From Spirochaetota bacterium (GTDB taxonomy: Bacteria; Spirochaetota; UBA4802; UBA5368): a stretch of 64,000 bases of DNA. This document shows, piece after piece, positions 1-7,416 of this stretch (the first letter of the stretch is position 1; each line of letters opens with the position of its first letter). The notes under the pieces were generated by a model. It searched no databases. It was not told the origin of the DNA and saw nothing but the letters and a program-made list of their open reading frames with translations. The translations under genes and the position numbers were made by a program. The stretch lies in the NCBI GenBank assembly GCA_004297825.1, contig SCSX01000047.1, forward strand, positions 1-64,000, read 5' to 3'.

Positions 1-50
1 AGAAAAATTGATCCGAGGGGGAGAATAAGGGAAATGAGAAAACGTGTCAT
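1..50 (-). CDS. 5' end of a secreted or membrane protein (partial)
   Basis: An ATG at 50 reads leftwards off the window edge. It is preceded by a perfect Shine-Dalgarno sequence (GGAGG, five bases before ATG). The sixteen visible codons give MTRFLISLILPLGSIF, which looks like the start of a signal peptide or a first membrane helix. No family can be named. It lies downstream of the LuxR-type gene on the same strand with a 170-base gap. Confidence 0.55.
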   Translation of the reverse strand, partial: MTRFLISLILPLGSIF

Positions 51-220
51 AACAACCTCCGTAAATATCCTGTTACCGGGAATGGCGGCCGCATGAAGTT
101 ATTCGCGGCATCCGTACCAGCCCGGTTACCACAAATTAAGGCGACTTATTGGGTGCCTGTAAATGGGAGTAATTTCTCATTTTTATAAAAAAACTTTTAC
201 TGGGGGGAAATTCCCAGGCA

Positions 221-910
221 CTAGTCGACATTTTTCATACCAAGGAGCAATCCAACCAGACCGTTGCGGTTTTTTACGCCCGTTTTTTGGAAAATATTAT
301 ATACGTGATTTTTTACCGTATCATCGGTGATATCCAGCGCCCGGCTTATTTCGCGGTTGGTTGAACCGCCTGCGATCATGCCGATGATCTCCTTTTCTCT
401 GCGGGTTATCCCGTACCTTTCGCAGAGCTGGCGTAGCGCATCGGGCGGAACACGGTTTTTCCCCGATAATTCCATGTTCTTTTTCCGGAAAATGCCGCTC
501 GCCTGCTTCAACACGATGACTGCAATGAGCGCCGCAATCATTCCGGTGGCGGCGTGAATTCCGACACGGTATGCAAGGTTGAAGGAGAGTTTTCCTGAAT
601 TCCAGAGGAGAATTACGAGTCCGACTGTCAATCCGATAAAAACGCCGTGAAGTGAAGTCTTTTCGCAAAAATCCAGGATATGCGCGGATACGGGATCTCC
701 CCGTTTCAAGGAATCCCCGCCCAAGGCGACGCGGAAAGCGGTAATCACCCTGTCCAAAGGCCATATGGCGAGTGCCGTAATCGGGGGAAATAACAGAATG
801 AGAAGTAACGGGGAAAGTGCGACCAGCGAGAGGATGTCGCCTCCTTCAAGGTATATCGAGAATGCAAGCACCCCTAGCACAAGTTCAAGGATGAGGATAA
901 GTCGGCTCAT
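221..910 (-). CDS. Membrane-anchored LuxR-type transcriptional regulator
   Basis: A 229-residue protein. The N-terminal 135 residues hold about four hydrophobic segments (roughly 3-25, 28-52, 86-105 and 115-135). The C-terminal 60 residues form a LuxR/GerE helix-turn-helix with the typical GITRREKEIIGMIAGG start and the recognition part NREISRALDITDDTVKNHV. No receiver or ligand-binding domain is visible, so the signal probably acts through the membrane part. It is divergent from the phosphodiesterase gene at 1153. I see no strong ribosome binding site before the ATG at 910. The DNA-binding domain is certain; targets and signal are unknown. Confidence 0.85.
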   Translation of the reverse strand: MSRLILILELVLGVLAFSIYLEGGDILSLVALSPLLLILLFPPITALAIWPLDRVITAFRVALGGDSLKRGDPVSAHILDFCEKTSLHGVFIGLTVGLVILLWNSGKLSFNLAYRVGIHAATGMIAALIAVIVLKQASGIFRKKNMELSGKNRVPPDALRQLCERYGITRREKEIIGMIAGGSTNREISRALDITDDTVKNHVYNIFQKTGVKNRNGLVGLLLGMKNVD

Positions 911-1152
911 GGCTGAACGTACGATGACGCGAAAATTTGTTCAAATCATATTTATTTATGACCGCAGCCTGTACTCAGCAGACAGTGATAATTAATTGAC
1001 TTTTGCTTGTCGTTCGGCAATGTATAAACAACCATTCAGCATTGCATGGGCCGGCGCTGAGTGTTCATTTCATGAGCCGTGTTCTGGTTGGTGACATTAT
1101 AAAGCGTTTTCTTAAACGAGGCTGAATATTTCTGGGAAATTAAGGATTTAAC

Positions 1153-2082
1153 ATGAAAATGATTCTAATAATTTGCGCCTCTTGCGCCGTCATTTATGGA
1201 GTCGCCCTGGCCATCGCTACCTTTTCAAATGCGAAGAAAACGCAGAAACCCTTCTTGAATCATCTTGCCAAATTCACCGTATCCGGCCACCGCGGCGCCT
1301 CCGTCGAGGCGCCCGGCAACACGATGGACGCCTTCAGGCTCTGCCACGAGATCGATCCGGGATCCCTGTTCGAATGCGACGTCTGGGAATCGAGCGACGG
1401 GGTCGTGATGATTTCGCATGACGGCGACCTTTCGATATGCACGAACGGGAAGGGGAATATCGGGGATTTCCCGCTGGGGGAGCTCAAGAAGCTTGATGCC
1501 GGTTACAATATAAGCTTTGACGGAGGTGCGATATATCCCTTCCGCGGAAAGGGATACGTCCTCGCGACCCTCGAAGAGCTGCTCGCGGCATATCCCCGGA
1601 AACTTCTCTCGATCGATATCAAGTACCATGCCCCGGTGTTCGCGAAAAAGGTGGTCGCACTCGTTCAAAAATATCACGCAGAAGAATATGTCGTGATCGG
1701 CTCTTTCAGCGATTCCGTTTTGTCCATGATACGCAGGGAATACCCGTCGCTGTGCAGTTCATTCGGGGTGCACGACGTCATCGTGTTCATGCTCCTGCAA
1801 AAAATCGGTCTTGCGCGCCTGTACGCGCCGGCGGGCGACGTGATCATGGTGTCCGAGTTCTCTAATACCAATTATCCCGAGGACTCGCATGGCGCGCATC
1901 GGCAGGGATTCCGGATCATCACGGAGCGCTTCATCCGCGACGCGCACGGCATGGGTGTCCCGGTGTTCGCGTGGACCATCAACAGGGCGGACAACATGAA
2001 GAGGCTCTACGGGTGGGGGATCGACGGCATCGTTACCGATAATCCGCGTTTGTTGAAACAGACGGTTCCCGGAAATAATTAA
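1153..2082 (+). CDS. Glycerophosphodiester phosphodiesterase family protein
   Basis: A 309-residue protein with an N-terminal hydrophobic anchor (about 3-22), so it probably acts at the outer face of the inner membrane. The GDPD TIM-barrel starts near residue 45 with HRGASVEAPGNT. It continues with FECDVWESSDG and ISHDGDL, which carry the metal-binding Glu/Asp and catalytic His typical of the family, and ends with AWTINRADNMKRLYGWGIDGIVTDNP. The family hydrolyses deacylated phospholipids to glycerol-3-phosphate and an alcohol. An AAGGA sequence lies six bases before the ATG. The 3' end overlaps the convergent amidohydrolase gene by four bases. The exact substrate is unknown. Confidence 0.9.
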   Translation: MKMILIICASCAVIYGVALAIATFSNAKKTQKPFLNHLAKFTVSGHRGASVEAPGNTMDAFRLCHEIDPGSLFECDVWESSDGVVMISHDGDLSICTNGKGNIGDFPLGELKKLDAGYNISFDGGAIYPFRGKGYVLATLEELLAAYPRKLLSIDIKYHAPVFAKKVVALVQKYHAEEYVVIGSFSDSVLSMIRREYPSLCSSFGVHDVIVFMLLQKIGLARLYAPAGDVIMVSEFSNTNYPEDSHGAHRQGFRIITERFIRDAHGMGVPVFAWTINRADNMKRLYGWGIDGIVTDNPRLLKQTVPGNN

Positions 2083-3659
2083 TTTCGGGATTCCGGTAAC
2101 CGGCACACCGGAAACGATTTCTCGCAGTGCAGGATTTTGCCCGCCTTCATCACCGCGGCGGGCGTGCGGCAGGCGGTGATGTCTTCCAGCGGATTCCTGT
2201 CGAATAGCGCCAGGTCGGCGAGCTTTCCCTCCGCGACGGTGCCGATCCTGTCCTCCATGCGCACGATCCTCGCGCCGTTCACGGTGGCGCAGCGTAGAAT
2301 TTCGGCGTTCGTGAGGCCCGCGCGCGCCATGCATTCGAGCTCGCGGTAGTAGCCCCCGAAATAGCAGAAGGGCATGCCCGCGTCGATCCCCACGCCCATG
2401 GGGACGCCCGCGTCGCGCATCCTCTTCACGTTCCGCATCCCGTACTTCATGATCCCGAAATAGACCGCCGGGTCGACCAGGTAAATATGGTTCTCCCAGA
2501 GCTTTTCGAGGCCGGGGTGCCGATAATACCTGAGCACGTCCATATTTGCCGCGTGAAGATCGGGATCGCAGTGGCGCAGGGCGTCCGAACGCAGGTAGGC
2601 GCGCCGCGCGGCGAGCTCTTCGCGCATGAGGTCGTCGTCGAACCCGTCCGGAATCTTCCCGTACGCCTCGTCGAAAAGATACGACTGCGCCACCGTCAGC
2701 GTGGGCACGACCGATACGCCTTTCTTCACGAGCGTATCGAGCTCCGCGTCCGAGAGCAGGGCATCGCACACCGTGTGCTCCAGCGAGTGTATCGGGTATT
2801 TCATCATGCGGTCGAAGCCCCACTTGCGATGATGGTGGCAGGCGACGGGAAGGCCCTGCTTCGCCGCGTAGTCGAAGATCAGCGCGAGCTGTTCGTCGCT
2901 GTAGCAGGGAATGTCTCCCGTGCGCGGAAAGATCGACTTGTTGTCCACCGTGAGCTTGATGAAGGAAGCGCCCCGTGCGTTCTCGTCCATCACGCGGCGG
3001 AGCTCGGCCGTGTCCTCGAAGTTCGTCATCATCATCCCGATGAACAGCGACGCCGGTTTCGCGAAGACGGAGACCTCGGAGACCGGTATGTCGGGGTGGC
3101 TCCCGGCGATGTTCAGGATGGAGTTGCAGTGAACGACCCGGGGGCCTATCAGCCCCCCCTCGTCTATGTCCTTCATGAACCCGTGAAGAAGGGGAGGGAA
3201 GGCGCCCATGTCGCGGACCGTGGTTACGCCCGATTCGATCGAGGCGACAAAATGGCGTTTCTGCATCGTGGCGTGCTTGAACATGTCGAGCGGGCTCATC
3301 GTGAACACGGGCGAGGCCGTGGTGTGGCAGTGCGCGTCCACGAACCCGGGGGTAACGAAGCGCCCCCCCGCATCGATCACCGCGGCGCCGGGGGCATCGA
3401 TATCGTCACGCTGCGAGAGCGCAAGTATCTTTTCGCCGCGAATGCGCAGCGTGGCGTTTTCCATGAGCGCGCCCGAAACGGTATCGATCACGGAACAGTT
3501 CTTAATGACGAGCCCGCGCGTATAGTCGATCCGGGGAAGCGGTTTCGCGGGAAGCGAGACGCACCCGGGGATGCCCGGCACGGCCGTATACGCCGCGAGC
3601 GCCCCGGCGAATTTCAAAAGCTCCCTGCGCGACATGCCCTTTCCGAGCTTATCTTTCAT
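2079..3659 (-). CDS. Tat-exported, lipoprotein-like metal-dependent amidohydrolase
   Basis: I place the start at the ATG at 3659 because GAGAGG lies five bases upstream. An ATG 26 codons earlier lacks this and would bury the export signal. The 526-residue product begins with a twin-arginine motif (SRRELLK, residues 10-16), a hydrophobic stretch and IPGC (Cys33), which could be a lipobox. The amidohydrolase barrel shows HCH at 110-112, a metal-bridging Lys candidate in FIKLT, later His residues in ACHHH and LEHTV, and the late Asp in GIDAGMPF. It resembles imidazolonepropionase/prolidase-type members. The substrate cannot be inferred. No terminator separates it from the convergent gene at 1153. 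Confidence 0.87.
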   Translation of the reverse strand: MKDKLGKGMSRRELLKFAGALAAYTAVPGIPGCVSLPAKPLPRIDYTRGLVIKNCSVIDTVSGALMENATLRIRGEKILALSQRDDIDAPGAAVIDAGGRFVTPGFVDAHCHTTASPVFTMSPLDMFKHATMQKRHFVASIESGVTTVRDMGAFPPLLHGFMKDIDEGGLIGPRVVHCNSILNIAGSHPDIPVSEVSVFAKPASLFIGMMMTNFEDTAELRRVMDENARGASFIKLTVDNKSIFPRTGDIPCYSDEQLALIFDYAAKQGLPVACHHHRKWGFDRMMKYPIHSLEHTVCDALLSDAELDTLVKKGVSVVPTLTVAQSYLFDEAYGKIPDGFDDDLMREELAARRAYLRSDALRHCDPDLHAANMDVLRYYRHPGLEKLWENHIYLVDPAVYFGIMKYGMRNVKRMRDAGVPMGVGIDAGMPFCYFGGYYRELECMARAGLTNAEILRCATVNGARIVRMEDRIGTVAEGKLADLALFDRNPLEDITACRTPAAVMKAGKILHCEKSFPVCRLPESRN

Positions 3660-3814
3660 GGGTTCCTCTCCCCGTCCGCGATTCCGTTTTACCTGACACG
3701 TCATTCTCCGCCCGTCAATTCTATTTTTGCTTGCCATCGTCCCCGAAAGTATTTATGATACCGAATTCCATCCGCGGTGCACCAGTGACCGCGGCGCGCG
3801 TACGAGGGGGGACA

Positions 3815-5476
3815 ATGCCGCCAAAATCGAAATCCGCAGCTAAGAAAAAAGATAAGCGCAGCGACGAGGCGCGGGTGTGGTGGAAGCACGGCGTGATCTA
3901 CCAGATATACCCGCGCAGCTTTCTCGACGCGAACGGCGACGGCATAGGTGACATCGCCGGCATCACCCAAAAGCTCGACTATATAAAGGACCTGGGTGTG
4001 GACGGGGTCTGGCTCTCGCCCATCAACACCTCGCCCATGTACGATTTCGGTTACGATATCTCCGACTACCGCGGAATCGAACCCATTTTCGGCACGTCAG
4101 CGGATTTCGACCGGTTCATCAGGGAGGCGCATAAGCGAAAAATGCGCGTCATCATGGACCTGGTGCTCAACCACACGTCGCACATGCATCCCTGGTTCAT
4201 CGAGTCGCGCTCCTCGCGATCGAGCGCGAAACGCGACTGGTATATCTGGCACGACGGGAAAAACGGGAATCCGCCCAACAACTGGATGGCCGCCTTCGGG
4301 GGGCGCGCGTGGGAGTGGGACGAGGAGACGGGCCAGTATTATTTGCATTCCTTCCTCAAGGAGCAGCCGGACGTAAACTGGCGCAATCCCGCCCTCAAGA
4401 AGGCGATGTGGGGCGAGGTCAAATACTGGCTGGACAGGGGCGTGGACGGCTTCCGGCTGGACGTCGTGAATTATTTCGTCAAGGACGACCGGTGGCGGAG
4501 CAACCCGTGCACGATCGGGGAGCACCCGCGGCCCTACGACATGCAGAGGCATATCTACGACCGCAACCGCCCAGAGATGCACGATATCGCCAGGGAATTC
4601 AGGAAGCTCCTGGACCGCTACGACGAGCGCATGTCGGTGGGCGAGGTCTACGCCGAAAAGCCCGGCGACCCGGAGCTTTCCGCGAGCTACCTGGGAAACG
4701 GGGCCGACGAGCTCCACCTCGCGTTCGATTTCTCGCTCATCTTTTCGAAGTGGAACGCGCGCGTGTTCAGGGAGCGCGTGGCCATGTACGACGCGCACGT
4801 GCCGCCGGAGGGCTGGCCGTGCTATGTGCTCTCCAATCACGACCAGCCCCGCAGCATAAGCCGTATCGGCGGCGGACGGGACGCCCAGGCGCGCGCGCGC
4901 GTTGCCGCGACGATGCTCCTCACCCTGCGCGGGACGCCGTTCGTCTACTACGGCGAGGAACTGGGCATGCGCAACGGCGCGATCCGGAAGCGCGACATAC
5001 AGGACCCCGTGGGAAAAAAATACTGGCCGTTCGACAAGGGGCGCGACCCGGAGCGCACGCCCATGCAGTGGACGCCCGGCGCGCACGCGGGCTTCACGAC
5101 CGGCGAGCCATGGCTTCCCGTGGGCGCGGATTACCGGTCGGCGAACGTGGAGCGCGAGGAGGGGGATCCCGGTTCGCTCCTCGAGTTCTACAAATCGCTC
5201 ATCCGGCTCAGGGGGGAAAAACGCGCCCTGCATCGGGGGGCGTGGATTTCCATAACCGAGCTTCCCCGGGCAGTGATGGCGTACTACCGGATATACCGCG
5301 AAGAGGAATGCTTCGTGGCGCTCAATTTCAAGGGCTCTTCCCGCACGGTGCTTGTGGAAGACGAATCGCTCTGGAAGGTGATCCATTCTACGCACAGGCC
5401 CCATGGCGAGGTGCTGACCCAGCTATCGTTCAGCCTGGCCGGGTACGAGGCGCTTGTGCTAGAAAAGATCCGCTGA
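3815..5476 (+). CDS. GH13 alpha-glucosidase (oligo-1,6-glucosidase type)
   Basis: A 553-residue cytoplasmic enzyme without a signal peptide. GH13 conserved regions are in order: DLVLNHTS, GFRLDVVN (catalytic Asp), VGEVYAE (catalytic Glu) and LSNHDQPR (transition-state Asp). The N-terminal QIYPRSFLDANGDGIGD is typical of the oligo-1,6-glucosidase/alpha-glucosidase subfamily that cleaves short alpha-glucosides. The start at 3815 is preferred because a GAGGGGGG sequence lies just before it. An ATG at 3731 would add 28 residues of unlike composition. It points towards the AraC regulator, and a glucan phosphorylase is encoded 16 kb away. Specificity within GH13 (maltose, isomaltose, trehalose or sucrose) is open. 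Confidence 0.92.
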   Translation: MPPKSKSAAKKKDKRSDEARVWWKHGVIYQIYPRSFLDANGDGIGDIAGITQKLDYIKDLGVDGVWLSPINTSPMYDFGYDISDYRGIEPIFGTSADFDRFIREAHKRKMRVIMDLVLNHTSHMHPWFIESRSSRSSAKRDWYIWHDGKNGNPPNNWMAAFGGRAWEWDEETGQYYLHSFLKEQPDVNWRNPALKKAMWGEVKYWLDRGVDGFRLDVVNYFVKDDRWRSNPCTIGEHPRPYDMQRHIYDRNRPEMHDIAREFRKLLDRYDERMSVGEVYAEKPGDPELSASYLGNGADELHLAFDFSLIFSKWNARVFRERVAMYDAHVPPEGWPCYVLSNHDQPRSISRIGGGRDAQARARVAATMLLTLRGTPFVYYGEELGMRNGAIRKRDIQDPVGKKYWPFDKGRDPERTPMQWTPGAHAGFTTGEPWLPVGADYRSANVEREEGDPGSLLEFYKSLIRLRGEKRALHRGAWISITELPRAVMAYYRIYREEECFVALNFKGSSRTVLVEDESLWKVIHSTHRPHGEVLTQLSFSLAGYEALVLEKIR

Positions 5477-5534
5477 GGCGACCGCACGCGTATTCCATGA
5501 TTTTTTGTAATGGTCCGATCCTTTCTATCTCGCC

Positions 5535-5551
5535 ATCTCCCATGAAGGGCG
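5535..5551 (+). repeat. 17-bp intergenic repeat, copy 1
   Basis: This 17-mer (ATCTCCCATGAAGGGCG) recurs exactly at 7366-7382. Both copies lie in the gap between two convergent genes. Partial similarity continues about 18 bases downstream, including a shared TGCAT. Confidence 0.6.
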
Positions 5552-5587
5552 CCTGCGGAAGCTGCATGTTAGTATGAAAGCCCGTTC

Positions 5588-6631
5588 TCATTCATGGCGT
5601 TTGGCGCTTCCCCTTTTCCTGAATTCTCCGGGCGTGCTGCCGGTCCATTTCCTGAACGCGCGGTTGAACGCGCTCTGCTCCGAGAACCCCAGGAGCAGGG
5701 CGATCTCGCATAACGACATCTCGCCGCGCGTCATGCAGCCCTCCGCAGTCTCGCTGAGCGCGCGGTCCCTGAGCGCGCGGAAGCCCGTTCCCTCTGCCGC
5801 GAGACGGTTCTGGAGCGTTCTTGCCCCCGTCCCCAGCGTCCTGGCCACGGCCTTGAGCGACCGGTCGTCCCCGGACAGTATCGCCGCATCTATCGCCTCG
5901 AGCGTCGCGTGCGCCCAGCGGTCCCGCGCGTACAGCTTTTCATGGAGCCCCTGGGCGTAGCGTGCGAGCGCTTCCCGCGCCCCGGCGTTCGCGAAGGGGA
6001 GGGGCCTCGCGAGCGCCTCGTGCGCGAAGCGTATTTCATTGCGTAGAGCGCCGAATTCCACGGAAGTGTTGAACACCTTCCGGTACTCGCCGCGCTCCGG
6101 CGGGGCCTCGTGGCGGAAGCGGACCGCGATGACGGCAACGGCGTTTCCCGTTATCCTGCGCAGCACCGAGACGATCATCGAGGCCGTCGATTCGGCGAGC
6201 TGGCGTCCTATCGCGGAAGGCACCGTGACGCCGATCACGGTGATGACGGCCTCGCTTCCCTCCTCCGCGAGGCGGGGTCGCACGCGGTCGGACATGAGGG
6301 CGTGGTAGCGGAAAAATATTTCCAGCGCCCTCCGGACGTCCGCCGAGTTCATCATCATCGCATGAAGGAAATGCCCCTCCATGAGCGTTCCGAACGCCGC
6401 GCCGAAATGCAGGCCAAAGAAGGGATCCTCAAGCGCGGGGCGCAGGCCGGCGAGAATCGCGTCGAACTCACCGGTGGAAACGCGCGCCCCGGGAGCGTCG
6501 AGCGCGTGCGCCTCCAGTCCGGCGGCGCGTAGGGCGCGCGCCTTTTCCGCGGGGGAAATCGCGGTATAACGCATCACCATCCTGACCAGGTCCGCCGAAA
6601 CCGTCGATCCCCCGCGACGCGCGTCCGTCAT
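5588..6631 (-). CDS. AraC-family transcriptional regulator
   Basis: A 347-residue protein. Roughly residues 15-200 form an arabinose-binding-type N-terminal domain of the kind seen in OruR/ArgR-like AraC members. The last 100 residues hold two helix-turn-helix motifs, the second with SLCEIALLLGFSEQSAFNRAFRKWTG, a textbook AraC signature. The start at 6631 is set by GGAGGGG four bases before the ATG; an in-frame ATG 24 bases earlier lacks a site. It is divergent from a small membrane protein gene at 6788, which is its most likely target. The ligand is unknown. Confidence 0.9.
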   Translation of the reverse strand: MTDARRGGSTVSADLVRMVMRYTAISPAEKARALRAAGLEAHALDAPGARVSTGEFDAILAGLRPALEDPFFGLHFGAAFGTLMEGHFLHAMMMNSADVRRALEIFFRYHALMSDRVRPRLAEEGSEAVITVIGVTVPSAIGRQLAESTASMIVSVLRRITGNAVAVIAVRFRHEAPPERGEYRKVFNTSVEFGALRNEIRFAHEALARPLPFANAGAREALARYAQGLHEKLYARDRWAHATLEAIDAAILSGDDRSLKAVARTLGTGARTLQNRLAAEGTGFRALRDRALSETAEGCMTRGEMSLCEIALLLGFSEQSAFNRAFRKWTGSTPGEFRKRGSAKRHE

Positions 6632-6787
6632 AATACCCCTCCGTTTCCCGTCCATGGGGCGAAGGACACCCCCGGCAAAAAAATAGGCCGCCTTCGCGGA
6701 AAATCAAATCCTTTTCGTGATGCGTCAAGACGTTTGCGCCGTTTCATGTGATACTATCCGTATACTTTTATTGAAACGGAGGCTGAA

Positions 6788-7210
6788 ATGAAACGCTCAC
6801 GTGCTTTTATAAGGGCCTGTTACTGGGCGGGCGCGCTCGCCGACCTTATCGCGACGGCGCCGCTCGTCTCACCGCGCGCCGCATCGTTCATGTTCGGCGT
6901 GGACCCGTCCGCCGCGACCGACGCGTACTTCTACGTCGCCAGGGTGGGCGCCTCCCTCATGCTCGGATGGACCTTCCTGCTCGCGTGGGGGGCCAGGAGG
7001 CCTATCGAGCGAAGGGGCGTCCTGCTCATCACCGTATTTCCCGTTCTCGCCGGGATCATTACGGCGGGCATCCTTGCGGTGGCATCCGGGTTCGTCATGC
7101 CCGAACGCATGATACCCACGTGGATCTTCCAGGCGCTCATAACCCCGGCATATATCATCGCATGGGTCATGGCGGGAAGGATTGCGGCGCAGGGAGGCCG
7201 TGATGAATAG
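6788..7210 (+). CDS. Small integral membrane protein, unknown function
   Basis: A 140-residue protein with four predicted membrane helices (about 8-25, 45-66, 75-98 and 108-132). The ATG has CGGAGG five bases upstream, so the gene is very likely real. No conserved catalytic motif is seen. Its only context is the divergent AraC-type regulator, suggesting that it is induced by whatever that regulator senses. Confidence 0.75.
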   Translation: MKRSRAFIRACYWAGALADLIATAPLVSPRAASFMFGVDPSAATDAYFYVARVGASLMLGWTFLLAWGARRPIERRGVLLITVFPVLAGIITAGILAVASGFVMPERMIPTWIFQALITPAYIIAWVMAGRIAAQGGRDE

Positions 7211-7316
7211 CCCAATCATTGAAGCATTACTGCGAAACAGGCACCATGCTCCGAACAGGGCGCACCGGCTAGGGCGCAGGGAGTAGGGGAGTCGGGGATG
7301 GAAAAAATGGGGGTAC

Positions 7317-7362
7317 GGCCTCGATGAAGGTGCGGATCCGAATCCGCACCTTCATCGAGGCC
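7317..7362. repeat. Perfect palindrome, 21-bp arms and 4-base loop
   Basis: The arms are 7317-7337 and 7342-7362, the loop 7338-7341. It lies between the convergent membrane-protein gene and mutS2 and could end transcription from both sides, although no T-run follows. The core TGAAGGTGCGGA is nearly the same as that of the palindrome at 52304, which has identical arm and loop lengths. The remainder of the 7211-7416 gap holds no gene that I can support. Confidence 0.85.
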
Positions 7363-7365
7363 ACT

Positions 7366-7382
7366 ATCTCCCATGAAGGGCG
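7366..7382 (+). repeat. 17-bp intergenic repeat, copy 2
   Basis: Exact copy of the 17-mer at 5535-5551, here directly beside the large palindrome at 7317-7362. Confidence 0.6.
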
Positions 7383-7416
7383 TCTCCAGTATTTGCATTG
7401 ACGGGGATTGTTCGGT

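Noticed and set aside
2079-2082. Four-base overlap of convergent stop codons as a regulatory feature
   Set aside because: Such overlaps are common in compact genomes, and no hairpin accompanies it.
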